From Rhizobiaceae bacterium (lineage in GTDB: Bacteria > Pseudomonadota > Alphaproteobacteria > Rhizobiales > Rhizobiaceae): a stretch of 64,000 bases of DNA. Below, one piece after another: positions 53,439-62,329 of the stretch. Every line of letters starts with the position of its first letter. Position 1 is the first letter of the stretch. The stretch spans positions 124,001 through 188,000 of the forward strand of contig JAEPQK010000005.1 of the NCBI GenBank assembly GCA_017640615.1, written 5' to 3'. Position numbers and translations under genes: made by a program. The notes beneath the pieces were generated by a model. That model ran no database searches. It was not told the DNA's origin and saw only the letters and a program-made list of their open reading frames with translations.

Positions 53439-54008
53439 CTACTGCTCGAGCACAAGCTCGCCATATTCGACTTTGTAGCCCGAAAGGCGGCTGAGAAAAC
53501 TCATCCCCACAAGCGTGCCGGCCAGCGCGTTGTCATCCAGAACCACGGCCTGAACATCGCGCACCCGAATGCGGCCCACTTCGACTGTGTCGATCATAGC
53601 CGCGGCAGCACGCGTGGTGCCGTTCGCGGTCCTGACCTCGTGTTTGAAGTCGCTGTTGGACAGATTGATGCCAAGCCGCCGCGCAGTCGAGCGGTTGATC
53701 GCGATCAGCGTCGCGCCCGTATCGATCAGCGCCGGTGTGCTGCGGCCGTTCAGCCGGAAGTCGGCGCGATAGTGCCCGCTGCTGTCCGCGGTGATGCCGA
53801 ATGACCTGCTGGAGCGCGCAAGACGCGATTCTTGCGGCTGCATCTTGTTCACGACAACAACCTGCCGGTCCTGCTTCGGCTCCGGCGCGCTTTCTTCCAT
53901 CGCGCTTTCCATAAAACTGTGAAAAGCGTCCGGATTGCTCTGATAGAGAATAGGCACGGAAGCCGAGCTTCCGGCGAAGATACCGAGAATGAGAAGTTTG
54001 CGCAGCAT
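53439..54008 (-). CDS. Retropepsin-like aspartic protease (clan AA)
   Basis: A 189-residue membrane-anchored protein with an N-terminal hydrophobic segment (LLILGIFAGSSASVPILY) and a single retropepsin domain: PALIDTGATLIAINRSTARRLGI with the catalytic D-T-G, and the ILG-like LAGTLVGMSFLSRLSGYKV flap-distal part. Resembles the TIGR02281 clan AA family common in Alphaproteobacteria, with the domain in the periplasm. Converges with deoA, five bases between stops. Confidence 0.87.
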   Translation of the reverse strand: MLRKLLILGIFAGSSASVPILYQSNPDAFHSFMESAMEESAPEPKQDRQVVVVNKMQPQESRLARSSRSFGITADSSGHYRADFRLNGRSTPALIDTGATLIAINRSTARRLGINLSNSDFKHEVRTANGTTRAAAAMIDTVEVGRIRVRDVQAVVLDDNALAGTLVGMSFLSRLSGYKVEYGELVLEQ

Positions 54009-54100
54009 GGCGGCCCGCCCCTGTTCGGAGCCACACTATGCCGCGCCGGCTATTCTGCGGTTAACGAAATCGCCCGCGCACCGGCAGGGTTAACCGCTGG

Positions 54101-54730
54101 TTACTTCGTTCCATACATGCGGTCGCCGGCATCGCCCAGCCCAGGCACGATATAGCCCTTCTCGTTAAGGTGGCTGTCGATCGAAGCGGTGAAAACCGGC
54201 ACGTCTGGGTGCGCCTTGGTGAAGTTCTCGATGCCCTCGGGCGCCGCCAGCAGGCACAGGAAGCGCAGATTGGTCGCGCCGCGCTCCTTCAGCTTGTCGA
54301 CCGCCGCGATTGAGGAATTGCCGGTCGCCAGCATGGGGTCGACAACGATGATCAGCCGGTCTTCCAGGTCGCTCGGCGCCTTGAAGAAATATTCCACCGC
54401 CTCAAGCGTCTCATGGTCGCGATAGAGCCCCACATGAGCCACGCGCGCGGCTGGAACCAGATCAAGCATGCCGTCGAGCAGCCCGTTGCCGGCGCGCAGA
54501 ACCGAGGCGAAGACGAGCTTCTTGCCTTCCAGAATCGGCGCGTCCATGGGTTCGAGCGGCGTCTCGATCCTCGATGTGGTCAGTTCAAGGTTGCGCGTCA
54601 CCTCATAACAAAGCAGCAGCGAAATCTCGCGCAGCAGCCGCCGGAAACTCGCGGTCGAGGTTTCCCTGTTGCGCATGATGCTGAGCTTGTGCTGGACCAG
54701 CGGGTGGTCGACGACGGTTACGCCCTTCAT
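54101..54730 (-). CDS. upp: Uracil phosphoribosyltransferase
   Basis: Makes UMP from uracil and PRPP. 209 residues, usual length: [34 protein letters not shown] at the start and the PRPP-binding loop [26 protein letters not shown], ending with [17 protein letters not shown]. It takes up the uracil released by the phosphorylases on the other strand. Downstream of the adenosine deaminase gene on the same strand. Confidence 0.97.
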   Translation of the reverse strand: MKGVTVVDHPLVQHKLSIMRNRETSTASFRRLLREISLLLCYEVTRNLELTTSRIETPLEPMDAPILEGKKLVFASVLRAGNGLLDGMLDLVPAARVAHVGLYRDHETLEAVEYFFKAPSDLEDRLIIVVDPMLATGNSSIAAVDKLKERGATNLRFLCLLAAPEGIENFTKAHPDVPVFTASIDSHLNEKGYIVPGLGDAGDRMYGTK

Positions 54731-54767
54731 GCGGCTCTCCTCGAAAATTTTCTTGTTTGCACCTTAG

Positions 54768-54783
54768 CGCGCCGGCCGGCGCG
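54768..54783. other. 16-bp perfect palindrome between add and upp
   Basis: CGCGCCGGCCGGCGCG in the 92-bp gap before upp. Without a loop or T-run it is not a clear terminator; it could be a protein site or chance in GC-rich DNA. Confidence 0.3.
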
Positions 54784-54822
54784 ATACACCTGCGGCATGC
54801 GGCGCGATAACAGCTTTGTCGC

Positions 54823-55788
54823 TCAGCTCTCGAGCTTGGCCATCAGCCGAGCGCGCGTGTCTTCATCGACGTATGCCGCTGCAAGCGCGGTGCGGGTCGC
54901 TTCGGTCAAATCGTCGTCCGCCATGCCGAAATGCTCGGCCGCAACCTCATATTCCTTCTTCAGTGAAGTATGAAAATAGGGCGGATCGTCCGAATTGAGC
55001 GTCACCTTGCAGCCGGCCTTGCGAAGCGCCGGAAAAGGGTGCGCACCAAAGTCCGGGAACACCTTCAGCTCGATATTCGAAACCGGGCAGACCTCCAGCA
55101 CCACGCCCTCATCTGCAATGCGCTTTACCAGATCGGGGTTTTCGATCGCCCTCACGCCGTGCCCAATACGCGAAGGGCGAATATGGTCGAGCGCATCGCG
55201 GACGCTCTCCCACCCGGCGAGCTCGCCGGCATGCACGGTGATGCCGAGCCCCGCCTCGCGGGCAATGTCGAATGCGCGCACATAATCGGCATGGTTGCCG
55301 AAACGCTCTTCGCCCGCCATGCCGTAGCCGGTCACCAGCGGGTGCCCGCAATTCACCGCGAAACGCGCCGCGTCTTCCACCGACTCAACGCCGAAATGGC
55401 GCACGCCGGTCACGATCATGCGCGATTCGATGCCGCTCGCCTCCTTGGCGCGGCGCATGCCTTCGCCAAGCGCGTTGGTATAGGTCTCTGGTGACAGGCC
55501 CGCCCGGCGCGCATGATCGGGCGAGGTGAAGAACTCCGAATAGATCGCGCCGTCGCGCGCAATGCTGGTCAGATAGTGCTCGGCCAGCAGCGCATAATCG
55601 TCTTCGTCGCGAAAGAGATCGGCGGAGAAATCGTAAGCCGCGAGGAATGTGGTGAAATCCTCCCACACAAATGCGCCGTTCTGGATGAAGCGCGATGTGT
55701 CCGCGCCATATTTGCGCGCTTGCTGTTCCACCAGTTCAGGCGCCGCTGCCCCCTCGATATGACAGTGAAGTTCGGCCATCGCCACCAT
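54823..55788 (-). CDS. add: Adenosine deaminase
   Basis: Deaminates adenosine and deoxyadenosine to inosine forms, supplying the purine phosphorylase. 321 residues with zinc ligands in AELHCHIEGA, the HAGE motif (ITVHAGELAG) with catalytic Glu, GHGVRAI and the metal Asp pair in LNSDDPPYF. Three ATGs compete; I favour 55788, six bases after GGGAG, over 55794 (no spacing). The longer frame to 55935 would run into the divergent ubiE start. Confidence 0.92.
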   Translation of the reverse strand: MVAMAELHCHIEGAAAPELVEQQARKYGADTSRFIQNGAFVWEDFTTFLAAYDFSADLFRDEDDYALLAEHYLTSIARDGAIYSEFFTSPDHARRAGLSPETYTNALGEGMRRAKEASGIESRMIVTGVRHFGVESVEDAARFAVNCGHPLVTGYGMAGEERFGNHADYVRAFDIAREAGLGITVHAGELAGWESVRDALDHIRPSRIGHGVRAIENPDLVKRIADEGVVLEVCPVSNIELKVFPDFGAHPFPALRKAGCKVTLNSDDPPYFHTSLKKEYEVAAEHFGMADDDLTEATRTALAAAYVDEDTRARLMAKLES

Positions 55789-55900
55789 CGGCATCTCCCT
55801 TAACCAAGCGAATGGGCGCGGCCCTTCATCGCGGGTGAGACAATAGCGCCCGCAAATTCGATGGGCTATGGTCCCGCCGGTTTTTGACAGGAAATTGGGC

Positions 55901-56677
55901 ATGGCCGGGCAGCGCACCACCGCCGCGGGCGGCATGGAAACCAGCTACGGGTTTCAGACCGTCGACGAGCGCGAGAAGCAGGGCATGGTGGACGAGGTGT
56001 TTCACCGCGTCGCAAGGCGCTACGACGTCATGAACGATCTGATGTCGGGCGGCATGCACCGGCTGTGGAAAGACGCCATGGTTGCATGGCTGAACCCGCC
56101 CAAACGCCCCGGCTGGAAGCTGCTCGACGTTGCCGGAGGCACGGGCGACATCGCATTTCGCGCGGCCGAGGCTTCCGGTGGCAATGCAGCCGTCACCGTC
56201 CTCGACATCAATGGTTCCATGCTGGGCGTCGGCCGGGAGCGCGCCGAAAAACGCGGGCTCGCCGAAAGAATGGAGTTCGTCGAAGCCAATGCGGAAAGCC
56301 TGCCTTTCCCCGACGCCAGCTTCGACGCCTATACAATAGCCTTCGGCATTCGTAACGTGCCGCACATCGACGTCGCGTTGTCGGAAGCCTTTCGTGTGCT
56401 GAAGACCGGCGGCCGCTTCCTGTGCCTCGAATTCTCCGAGGTCGACTTCCCGCCACTGGAGAATTTTTACGAGGCTTGGTCCTTCAACGCCATTCCGCGC
56501 ATTGGCCAGATGGTGACGGGCGATGCTGAGCCCTACAAATATCTGGTCGAATCGATCCGGCGCTTCCCCAACCAGGGCGATTTCGCCGACATGATCTCCG
56601 CCGCAGGCTTCGAGCGCGTCACATGGCGCGATTACACCGGTGGCATCGCAGCTTGCCATTCCGGCTGGAAACTCTGA
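55901..56677 (+). CDS. ubiE: Ubiquinone/menaquinone biosynthesis C-methyltransferase
   Basis: SAM-dependent C-methylation in ubiquinone synthesis. 258 residues: [45 protein letters not shown], motif [15 protein letters not shown], then [17 protein letters not shown] and [15 protein letters not shown], all diagnostic. ATG 55901. Followed by ubiB after 13 bases, the standard ubiE-ubiB pairing. Confidence 0.96.
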   Translation: MAGQRTTAAGGMETSYGFQTVDEREKQGMVDEVFHRVARRYDVMNDLMSGGMHRLWKDAMVAWLNPPKRPGWKLLDVAGGTGDIAFRAAEASGGNAAVTVLDINGSMLGVGRERAEKRGLAERMEFVEANAESLPFPDASFDAYTIAFGIRNVPHIDVALSEAFRVLKTGGRFLCLEFSEVDFPPLENFYEAWSFNAIPRIGQMVTGDAEPYKYLVESIRRFPNQGDFADMISAAGFERVTWRDYTGGIAACHSGWKL

Positions 56678-56690
56678 GCCGGCGCCGCAG

Positions 56691-58265
56691 ATGAGCACAT
56701 TGGGCGCATATTTCCGGCTGGCCCGTGCGGGCTGGGTCATGGTTCGAGAAGGTGTCGTCGCGGCCCTGCCGGGTGACGATCTCGAAGGCCCGCCGCGTCT
56801 TGCCTGGCGCGCCGCCAGGCTTCTCGCCAGAAACCGCGCCCGCAAGCGAGACCGCAGCGAGCGCATTGCCAAGGCAATCGAGCGGCTGGGGCCGTCTTAT
56901 GTGAAGCTCGGCCAGTTTCTGGCCACGCGGCCTGATGTGGTCGGCCACGAAATCGCGGTCGATCTTGCCACCTTGCAGGACCGCATGGCGACCTTCCCGC
57001 GTGCAGCCTCCGTCACTGCAATTGAAGGGTCGATCGGCCAGCCGGTCTCGGCGCTCTTTGCGTCGCTGGACGAACCGGTCGCAGCTGCCTCAATCGCGCA
57101 GGTCCATTCAGCAACGATCGACGAGGGCGAGCAGACACGGCGCGTTGCGGTCAAGGTCATTCGTCCGGGCGTGCGCCGTCGTTTCTACCGCGACCTCGAA
57201 GGCTTTTTCCTCGCAGCCCATCTGCAGGAGCGGTTCATTCCCTCCTCGCGACGGCTGAAGCCGATGGAGGTTGCGCAGACTCTGGCTCAGACCACCAAGA
57301 TCGAAATGGATTTGCGGCTTGAGGCCGCCGCGCTCTCCGAGATGGCGGAGAACATCGCTGACGATCCAGGTTTCCGCATCCCCTCGGTCGATTGGGCTCG
57401 CACTGGGCGCGATGTCGTCACCATGGAGTGGATCGACGGCGTAAAAATGTCGGATGTCGAGGGGCTGCGCGCCGCCGGGCACGATCCCGTGGCGCTTGCG
57501 GCGACGCTCATCCAGTCGTTCCTGCGTCATACGCTGCGCGACGGCTTCTTCCACGCCGACATGCACCCTGGCAATCTGTTCGTTGAAGCGGACGGCACCA
57601 TAGTCGCGGTCGATTTCGGCATCATGGGCCGGCTCGGCCGCAAGGAACGCCGCTTCCTGGCCGAGATACTCTACGGCTTTATCCGCCGCGATTTCCGCCG
57701 TGTGGCCGAGGTGCATTTCGAGGCGGGTTATGTGCCCGGCCACCACGATGTCGCGGCCTTCGCGCAGGCGCTGCGCGCCATCGGCGAACCGATCCACGGT
57801 CAGCCCGCCGAAACCATCTCCATGGCCAAGCTGCTCACGCTGCTGTTCGAGGTGACCGAACTGTTCGATATGCAAACGCGGCCCGAGCTGCTTCTCCTGC
57901 AGAAGACCATGGTCGTGGTGGAGGGCGTGGCACGTACGCTCGACCCGCATTTCAACATGTGGAAGACCGCCGAGCCTGTGGTCGGCACCTGGATCGCCGA
58001 GAATCTCGGGCCTCGCGGCGTCATCTCCGACGCGCGTGAGGGCGTCGGCGCCATGCTGTCTCTGGCCCGTCAGGCGCCCGACCTAGCCGCGCGCACCGAG
58101 CGGCTGTCGCGCGAAATCAACGCGATGGCCGAAAACGGCCTGCGCTTCGACGCAGAAACCGCCGAAGCCATCGGCCGCGCCGAGGCGCGTCACTCGCGCT
58201 GGGGCCGCGCCGCGCTCTGGGTCATCGCCATTTCCGCCGCCGTGATCGCCTGGCAGCTGGTTTGA
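56691..58265 (+). CDS. ubiB: UbiB, ubiquinone biosynthesis accessory ATPase
   Basis: Atypical kinase-like protein (ABC1/ADCK/UbiB family) required for ubiquinone synthesis. 524 residues with the family KxGQ motif (PSYVKLGQFLATRPD), the Ala-rich loop (AAASIAQVHSA), the invariant Lys in RVAVKVIRPG, HADMHPGNLF catalytic loop and VDFGIMGRL metal site, and a C-terminal membrane segment (AALWVIAISAAVIAWQLV). ATG 56691 starts MSTLGAYFRL. Confidence 0.95.
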   Translation: MSTLGAYFRLARAGWVMVREGVVAALPGDDLEGPPRLAWRAARLLARNRARKRDRSERIAKAIERLGPSYVKLGQFLATRPDVVGHEIAVDLATLQDRMATFPRAASVTAIEGSIGQPVSALFASLDEPVAAASIAQVHSATIDEGEQTRRVAVKVIRPGVRRRFYRDLEGFFLAAHLQERFIPSSRRLKPMEVAQTLAQTTKIEMDLRLEAAALSEMAENIADDPGFRIPSVDWARTGRDVVTMEWIDGVKMSDVEGLRAAGHDPVALAATLIQSFLRHTLRDGFFHADMHPGNLFVEADGTIVAVDFGIMGRLGRKERRFLAEILYGFIRRDFRRVAEVHFEAGYVPGHHDVAAFAQALRAIGEPIHGQPAETISMAKLLTLLFEVTELFDMQTRPELLLLQKTMVVVEGVARTLDPHFNMWKTAEPVVGTWIAENLGPRGVISDAREGVGAMLSLARQAPDLAARTERLSREINAMAENGLRFDAETAEAIGRAEARHSRWGRAALWVIAISAAVIAWQLV

Positions 58266-58270
58266 CAGCG

Positions 58271-58298
58271 TTGCTAGCAATGCCTACATTGCTAGCAA
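58271..58298. promoter_or_regulatory. Twin-palindrome operator of the FitAB-type module
   Basis: Two identical 10-bp palindromes TTGCTAGCAA (58271-58280 and 58289-58298), centres 18 bp apart, lie between the ubiB stop and the antitoxin ribosome site. This matches how ribbon-helix-helix antitoxins bind tandem half-site pairs. Binding is inferred. Confidence 0.75.
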
Positions 58299-58311
58299 CG
58301 GAGGCATGACG

Positions 58312-58563
58312 ATGGCCACGCTGACAATCAGAAATGTCGAAGAGGCCACAAAGCAGGCGCTACAGCATCGTGCGGTACGTCATGGCGTCTCCATGGAACA
58401 GGAAATCAGAACGATCTTGGACGAGGCTGCGCGCAGCGGCGGCACACCCGACCGTGAAGAGAGCCTCTACGATGCCATTCGCCGGCTTGTTGAGCCGCAT
58501 GGCGGGTTTGAGATCGAAATCCCGCAGCGCGAAGCAATGCGCGAGCCGCCTGACTTTTCCTGA
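58312..58563 (+). CDS. FitA/VapB-type antitoxin (ribbon-helix-helix)
   Basis: An 83-residue DNA-binding antitoxin: MATLTIRNVEEATKQALQHRAVRHGVSMEQEIRTILDEA is a FitA-like Arc/MetJ-type N-terminus; the acidic C-terminal part (PHGGFEIEIPQREAMREPPDF) would block the toxin active site. It should neutralise the PIN toxin and repress its own promoter through the twin palindrome. The ATG at 58312 is seven bases after GGAGG; an ATG at 58306 is too close. Overlaps the toxin start as TGATG. Confidence 0.9.
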   Translation: MATLTIRNVEEATKQALQHRAVRHGVSMEQEIRTILDEAARSGGTPDREESLYDAIRRLVEPHGGFEIEIPQREAMREPPDFS

Positions 58564-58988
58564 TGTTGCTTCTGGACACCAATGTGGTTTCAGGAACCTT
58601 CAGGCCCGCACGCGAACCTGTTGTACAGCGCTGGTTCAATTCGGTTGAAAGAAACAGCCTCTATGTGTCCGCAATCACTAAAGCGGAACTGCTCTATGGC
58701 TTGGCGATAATGCCCGCTGGCAGGCGCAAGCTCGACCTCGCTGAAGTGATCTGGCGGTTTCTCGCACAGGAAATACGAACGGAAATATTGCAGTTCGGTT
58801 CTGTCGAAGCGGAGTACTTTGCCGAAATCGCTGCAGCACGACGCGACAAAGGGCGGCCCATTAGTCAGTCCGATGCGCAAATTGCGGCGATCGCACGGGC
58901 ACGCGGATTCACCGTAGCGACGCGCAACGTTAGCGATTTCGAGGAATGTGGCGTAGAGATCGTCAACCCTTGGAGTGGCTTCGAATGA
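58563..58988 (+). CDS. FitB/VapC-type PIN-domain toxin
   Basis: A 141-residue PIN ribonuclease, likely cutting tRNA or other RNA. Acidic active-site residues are visible as LLDTNVVSG (Asp), ITKAELLYGL (Glu), ISQSDAQIAAIA (Asp) and TRNVSDFE (Asp/Asn). It overlaps the antitoxin by one base and its stop overlaps the coaBC start codon as ATGA. That puts the module inside the ubiE-ubiB-coaBC transcription unit. Confidence 0.9.
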   Translation: MLLLDTNVVSGTFRPAREPVVQRWFNSVERNSLYVSAITKAELLYGLAIMPAGRRKLDLAEVIWRFLAQEIRTEILQFGSVEAEYFAEIAAARRDKGRPISQSDAQIAAIARARGFTVATRNVSDFEECGVEIVNPWSGFE

Positions 58989-60205
58989 ACCTTCCACCTC
59001 GCCATATCCTGCTCATCATTGGCGGCGGCATCGCGGCCTATAAGTGCCTCGACCTGATACGCCGCCTACGAGAGCGCGGTTTCGCCGTGCGCTGCGTGAT
59101 GACCGAAGCCGCCTGCCAGTTCATCACCCCGCTTTCGGTGGGTGCGCTGTCGGCCGATCACGTTTTCACCGACCTCTTCGACCGGCAGGACGAGCAGGAT
59201 GTCGGCCATATCCGCTTGGCCCGCGAAGCAGACCTTATTGTCGTCGCGCCAGCGACGGCCGATCTGATGGCGAAGCTCGCCAACGGCCTCGCCAATGACC
59301 TCGCTTCTGCTGTGCTGCTCGCGGCCCGCGCCCCGGTGCTGATGGCGCCTGCCATGAACCCGGCCATGTGGTCGAACCCAGCGACGCGCCGCAACCGCGA
59401 AACCCTAGCGCGGGACAGCGTCCGTTTCGTGGGCCCCAATAGCGGCGAGATGGCCGAAAGCGGCGAGGCCGGCGAAGGCCGCATGGCCGAACCGCTTGAA
59501 ATCGTAGCCGCCGCCGAAGCGCTTCTGAACCCGGCTGATCAGCCGCTCGCCGGCAAGCGCATCGTCATGACATCGGGCCCGACCCACGAGCCGATGGATC
59601 CTGTGCGCTACATCGCCAATCGTTCATCCGGCAAGCAGGGTCACGCGATCGCTGCCGCTCTTGCTCGGCTCGGCGCCGACGTGCACCTGGTTTCGGGCCC
59701 GGTGAACATTCCCGATCCCGCTGGCGTATCGGTTACGCACGTCGAAACCGCGCGCGAAATGAAGGCCGCAGTCGAGGCCGAGTTGCCCGCCGATGCCGGC
59801 ATCTTTGTTGCTGCCGTCGCGGATTGGCGCCCCGCAAATGAAGGGGCGGAAAAGATCAAGAAGAAGGCCGGCGAGGGCCCGCCGCCGCTTGCCATGGTCG
59901 AGAACCCGGACATTCTGGCAACGATTGGCCATCACGATAAGCGCCCGGGTCTTGTAATCGGCTTTGCCGCCGAGACGGAAAATCTAGCCAAAAATGCCGC
60001 AGCGAAATTGAAGAAGAAGCGCGCCGATATCATCGTCGCCAACGATGTCTCGCATGATTCCGGAATTGGTGCTCAGGGCGTGATGGGCGGCGACCGCAAC
60101 CTGGTCCGGATCGTGTCCGCCGATGGCGTCGAGGAATGGCCGGAACTCAGCAAAGCGGACGTTGCGGAACGGCTTGCGGCATTGGTGGCCGAGCGGCTGA
60201 GATAG
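58985..60205 (+). CDS. coaBC: Bifunctional phosphopantothenoylcysteine decarboxylase/phosphopantothenate-cysteine ligase
   Basis: Two consecutive steps of coenzyme A synthesis. 406 residues: the CoaC half (about 1-185) has GGGIAAYKCLDLIRRL, the catalytic His in DVGHIRLAREAD and PAMNPAMWSNPAT; the CoaB half starts near KRIVMTSGPTHEPMDPVRYIANRSSGKQG and includes VAAVADWRP and the KIKKK loop. Usually essential. The ATG at 58985 overlaps the toxin stop. Nearly always adjacent to ubiB in Hyphomicrobiales as I recall it. Confidence 0.95.
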   Translation: MNLPPRHILLIIGGGIAAYKCLDLIRRLRERGFAVRCVMTEAACQFITPLSVGALSADHVFTDLFDRQDEQDVGHIRLAREADLIVVAPATADLMAKLANGLANDLASAVLLAARAPVLMAPAMNPAMWSNPATRRNRETLARDSVRFVGPNSGEMAESGEAGEGRMAEPLEIVAAAEALLNPADQPLAGKRIVMTSGPTHEPMDPVRYIANRSSGKQGHAIAAALARLGADVHLVSGPVNIPDPAGVSVTHVETAREMKAAVEAELPADAGIFVAAVADWRPANEGAEKIKKKAGEGPPPLAMVENPDILATIGHHDKRPGLVIGFAAETENLAKNAAAKLKKKRADIIVANDVSHDSGIGAQGVMGGDRNLVRIVSADGVEEWPELSKADVAERLAALVAERLR

Positions 60206-60434
60206 TCCGACGGGCTTCTGTGCCCAACCCAACGCTCATTGTTCTTTTCAGCATTCGGCCTCAAGCCGCGGCAACGTGCGTGTTCGGAGGTCGGGCCGCA
60301 GCGCGTATCGCCTCATCAGAATTTCGTGATGAAACAAGCGGCGGCTTCAGCTCGTTGTTTCGGTATTCGCGCCGCACTGGATTGCACACGCAACTGGAGC
60401 GGATTTTGAACGAATTACGAATGGAGAATATTTG

Positions 60435-60854
60435 ATGCTTAATCGCACACTCACGATTTCTGCGATCGTTCTGGCTGCCACTGGTGCCGCAATCGCACAG
60501 GATAAGGGTCCCGACATCGTTTCGATCGACGCGTCCAGCGCCATGATCGAAGGCTCGAAGGTGACCAACATTTCGGCTGAGATCGATCGTGCCGGCTATC
60601 TGGTCATCCATAACGATGCTGCCGGTGCTCCGCCTGCCTCGCTTGGTCATGTCCGCCTCAATCCGGGCAGGACAGGCGACATCAGCATTGACACCGGTGC
60701 GATGATCGACCCGGCCAGCAATGTCACGCTGATGCTGCACTACGAGACCAACGACAACAACAGCTATGACTTTGGTCCGGGTTCGACCGACGTGGACGGC
60801 CCCGTCATGGTTGGCGACACTGTTGCCAATGTCGCAATCGGCGACAGCATGTAA
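60435..60854 (+). CDS. Exported protein, DUF7282-like
   Basis: A 139-residue secreted protein with signal peptide (LNRTLTISAIVLAATGAAIA|QDKGPD) and a single beta-sandwich-like domain: VTNISAEIDRAGYLVIHNDAAGAPPASLGHVRLNPG, then LMLHYETND and DVDGPVMVGDTVAN. The GYLVIH...G pattern is that of DUF7282 modules seen in surface and halophilic proteins; role unknown. ATG 60435 is eight bases after GGAG. Monocistronic with a strong hairpin behind it. Confidence 0.7.
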   Translation: MLNRTLTISAIVLAATGAAIAQDKGPDIVSIDASSAMIEGSKVTNISAEIDRAGYLVIHNDAAGAPPASLGHVRLNPGRTGDISIDTGAMIDPASNVTLMLHYETNDNNSYDFGPGSTDVDGPVMVGDTVANVAIGDSM

Positions 60855-60876
60855 TTCGTACCGTCTCGGTAACGAG

Positions 60877-60911
60877 AACGCCCGGCGCCACACGGCGCCG
60901 GGCGTTTCGTT
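60877..60911. terminator. Bidirectional intrinsic terminator
   Basis: Perfect 13-bp stem AACGCCCGGCGCC (60877-60889) with GGCGCCGGGCGTT (60894-60906), loop ACAC, T-rich flank on the right. It serves the exported-protein gene and the convergent peroxiredoxin gene. Confidence 0.85.
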
Positions 60912-60927
60912 TTGGTCGGGTGAGAAA

Positions 60928-61587
60928 TCAGGCCGAAGGCTGCTTGGTCTTCCTGAGATAAGGCAGCACGCGTTCGAACGAACCGAACTTCTCACTCGCC
61001 TCGTCGTCAGGCACCGCGGCTGTGATGATCACATCCTCGCCCTGCTTCCAGTTGGCGGGTGTCGCCACCTTGTGCTTCGCGGTGAGATGCAGTGAATCGA
61101 CCGCGCGCAGGATTTCGTCGAAGTTGCGCCCGGTCGTCATCGGGTAGCTCAGCGTCAGCTTGATCTTCTTGTCCGGACCGACGACGAAAACGGTGCGCAC
61201 GGTCTGGTTGTCGGCCGGCGTGCGGCCTTCGGAGCTGTCGCCGGCTTCGGCTGGCAACATGTCATAGAGCTTCGCTACCGCGAGGTCGCCATCGGCGATC
61301 AGCGGATAGTCGACGTCAAAGCCGGTCGCTGTCTTGATGTCGTTCTTCCACTTGGTGTGGCTCTCAACCGGGTCGACGGAAATTCCGATAATCTTCACGC
61401 CGCGCTTCTCGAATTCCGGCGCAAGCCCGGCCATTGTGCCGAGTTCGGTTGTGCAGACTGGAGTAAAATCCTTCGGATGCGAGAACATGACCGCCCAGCC
61501 ATCGCCTATCCAGTCGTGAAAGCTGATCCGGCCATGCGTTGTTTCGGCGGTGAAGTCGGGTGCGGTGTCGTTGATGCGCAGACCCAT
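60928..61587 (-). CDS. 1-Cys peroxiredoxin (Prx6 family)
   Basis: Thiol peroxidase reducing H2O2 and organic hydroperoxides. 219 residues: MGLRINDTAPDFTAETTHG, peroxidatic Cys in HPKDFTPVCTTELG, the conserved Arg region DNQTVRTVFVVGPDKKI and the Prx6 C-terminal domain (VATPANWKQGEDVII). No resolving Cys in the usual place. ATG 61587 is preceded by AAGGAGA. Cytosolic. Confidence 0.94.
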   Translation of the reverse strand: MGLRINDTAPDFTAETTHGRISFHDWIGDGWAVMFSHPKDFTPVCTTELGTMAGLAPEFEKRGVKIIGISVDPVESHTKWKNDIKTATGFDVDYPLIADGDLAVAKLYDMLPAEAGDSSEGRTPADNQTVRTVFVVGPDKKIKLTLSYPMTTGRNFDEILRAVDSLHLTAKHKVATPANWKQGEDVIITAAVPDDEASEKFGSFERVLPYLRKTKQPSA

Positions 61588-61752
61588 GTCGCGTCTCCTT
61601 GTCCTGGTGGCTGTCAGCCGCCATGTGGCGTTGCCATAATCATAGCGCAAGTTGCGCGCGGCGCGACAAATGAGACTGCGATTGTTCCTGCGCGCCGGAA
61701 CAATATGGCGCAGCGCGCCGCTTCGTTTGAAAATTCCGTCCCTTCCGCCCGT

Positions 61753-62268
61753 TCATGCCGGTTTTTCTGCCTCTGGCGCATTCATCAGCGCCTCGCCCAT
61801 CAGTTCTTCAACGAACAGGCTGACCAGCTGGGCGCGGCCTGACACATCGGCCTTGCGGTAGATCGCATTCAGCTGCGCTTTCACTGTGCCGTCGCGGCGC
61901 TCGCGCATGGTTGCAATTTCGGAGATTGAGAACCCTTTTACGGCCAGCATCGCCACGTCGCGTTCCGAGGCGGTGAGCCCCCATTCGTTGAAATGCTGGG
62001 TCATGAGCTCTGCGAACGCGCCAGAGGCCGCTTTCAGCGCGCTTTCCATCTGGCTCCCGCGCCGCATTAGCCGGCGCACCTCGAACGCGGTCACGGCCAA
62101 CCCGCAGGTAAGCGCCAGAACCACCAGATATTCGAATGTGTCGCTTTCCTTCACGCCGGGTGCTGCGTCGTAGCCCATAAGGTCGGCATAGGCATCGGCC
62201 AGGAAAAACACCACGCAAAACACCTGCAGCACCAGAACCGCAGGCAACAGGATTTTCAGTCCACCCAT
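61753..62268 (-). CDS. Membrane-anchored LuxR-type transcriptional regulator
   Basis: A 171-residue protein with two hydrophobic segments (about residues 5-25 and 44-62) and a C-terminal LuxR/GerE helix-turn-helix (LTASERDVAMLAVKGFSISEIATMRERRDGTVKAQLNAIYRKADV). It has no receiver domain, so it acts as a one-component membrane-tethered regulator. ATG 62268 follows GAGGGG. It lies 61 bases downstream of a PepSY protein gene, so the pair may form a signal-sensing unit; target genes are unknown. Confidence 0.85.
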   Translation of the reverse strand: MGGLKILLPAVLVLQVFCVVFFLADAYADLMGYDAAPGVKESDTFEYLVVLALTCGLAVTAFEVRRLMRRGSQMESALKAASGAFAELMTQHFNEWGLTASERDVAMLAVKGFSISEIATMRERRDGTVKAQLNAIYRKADVSGRAQLVSLFVEELMGEALMNAPEAEKPA

Positions 62269-62329
62269 TGTCGACCCCTCGTCGTTTGCGTGTGGCGCCG
62301 CCCGCGAACGGGGCGGCGCCTGGTGGCGA

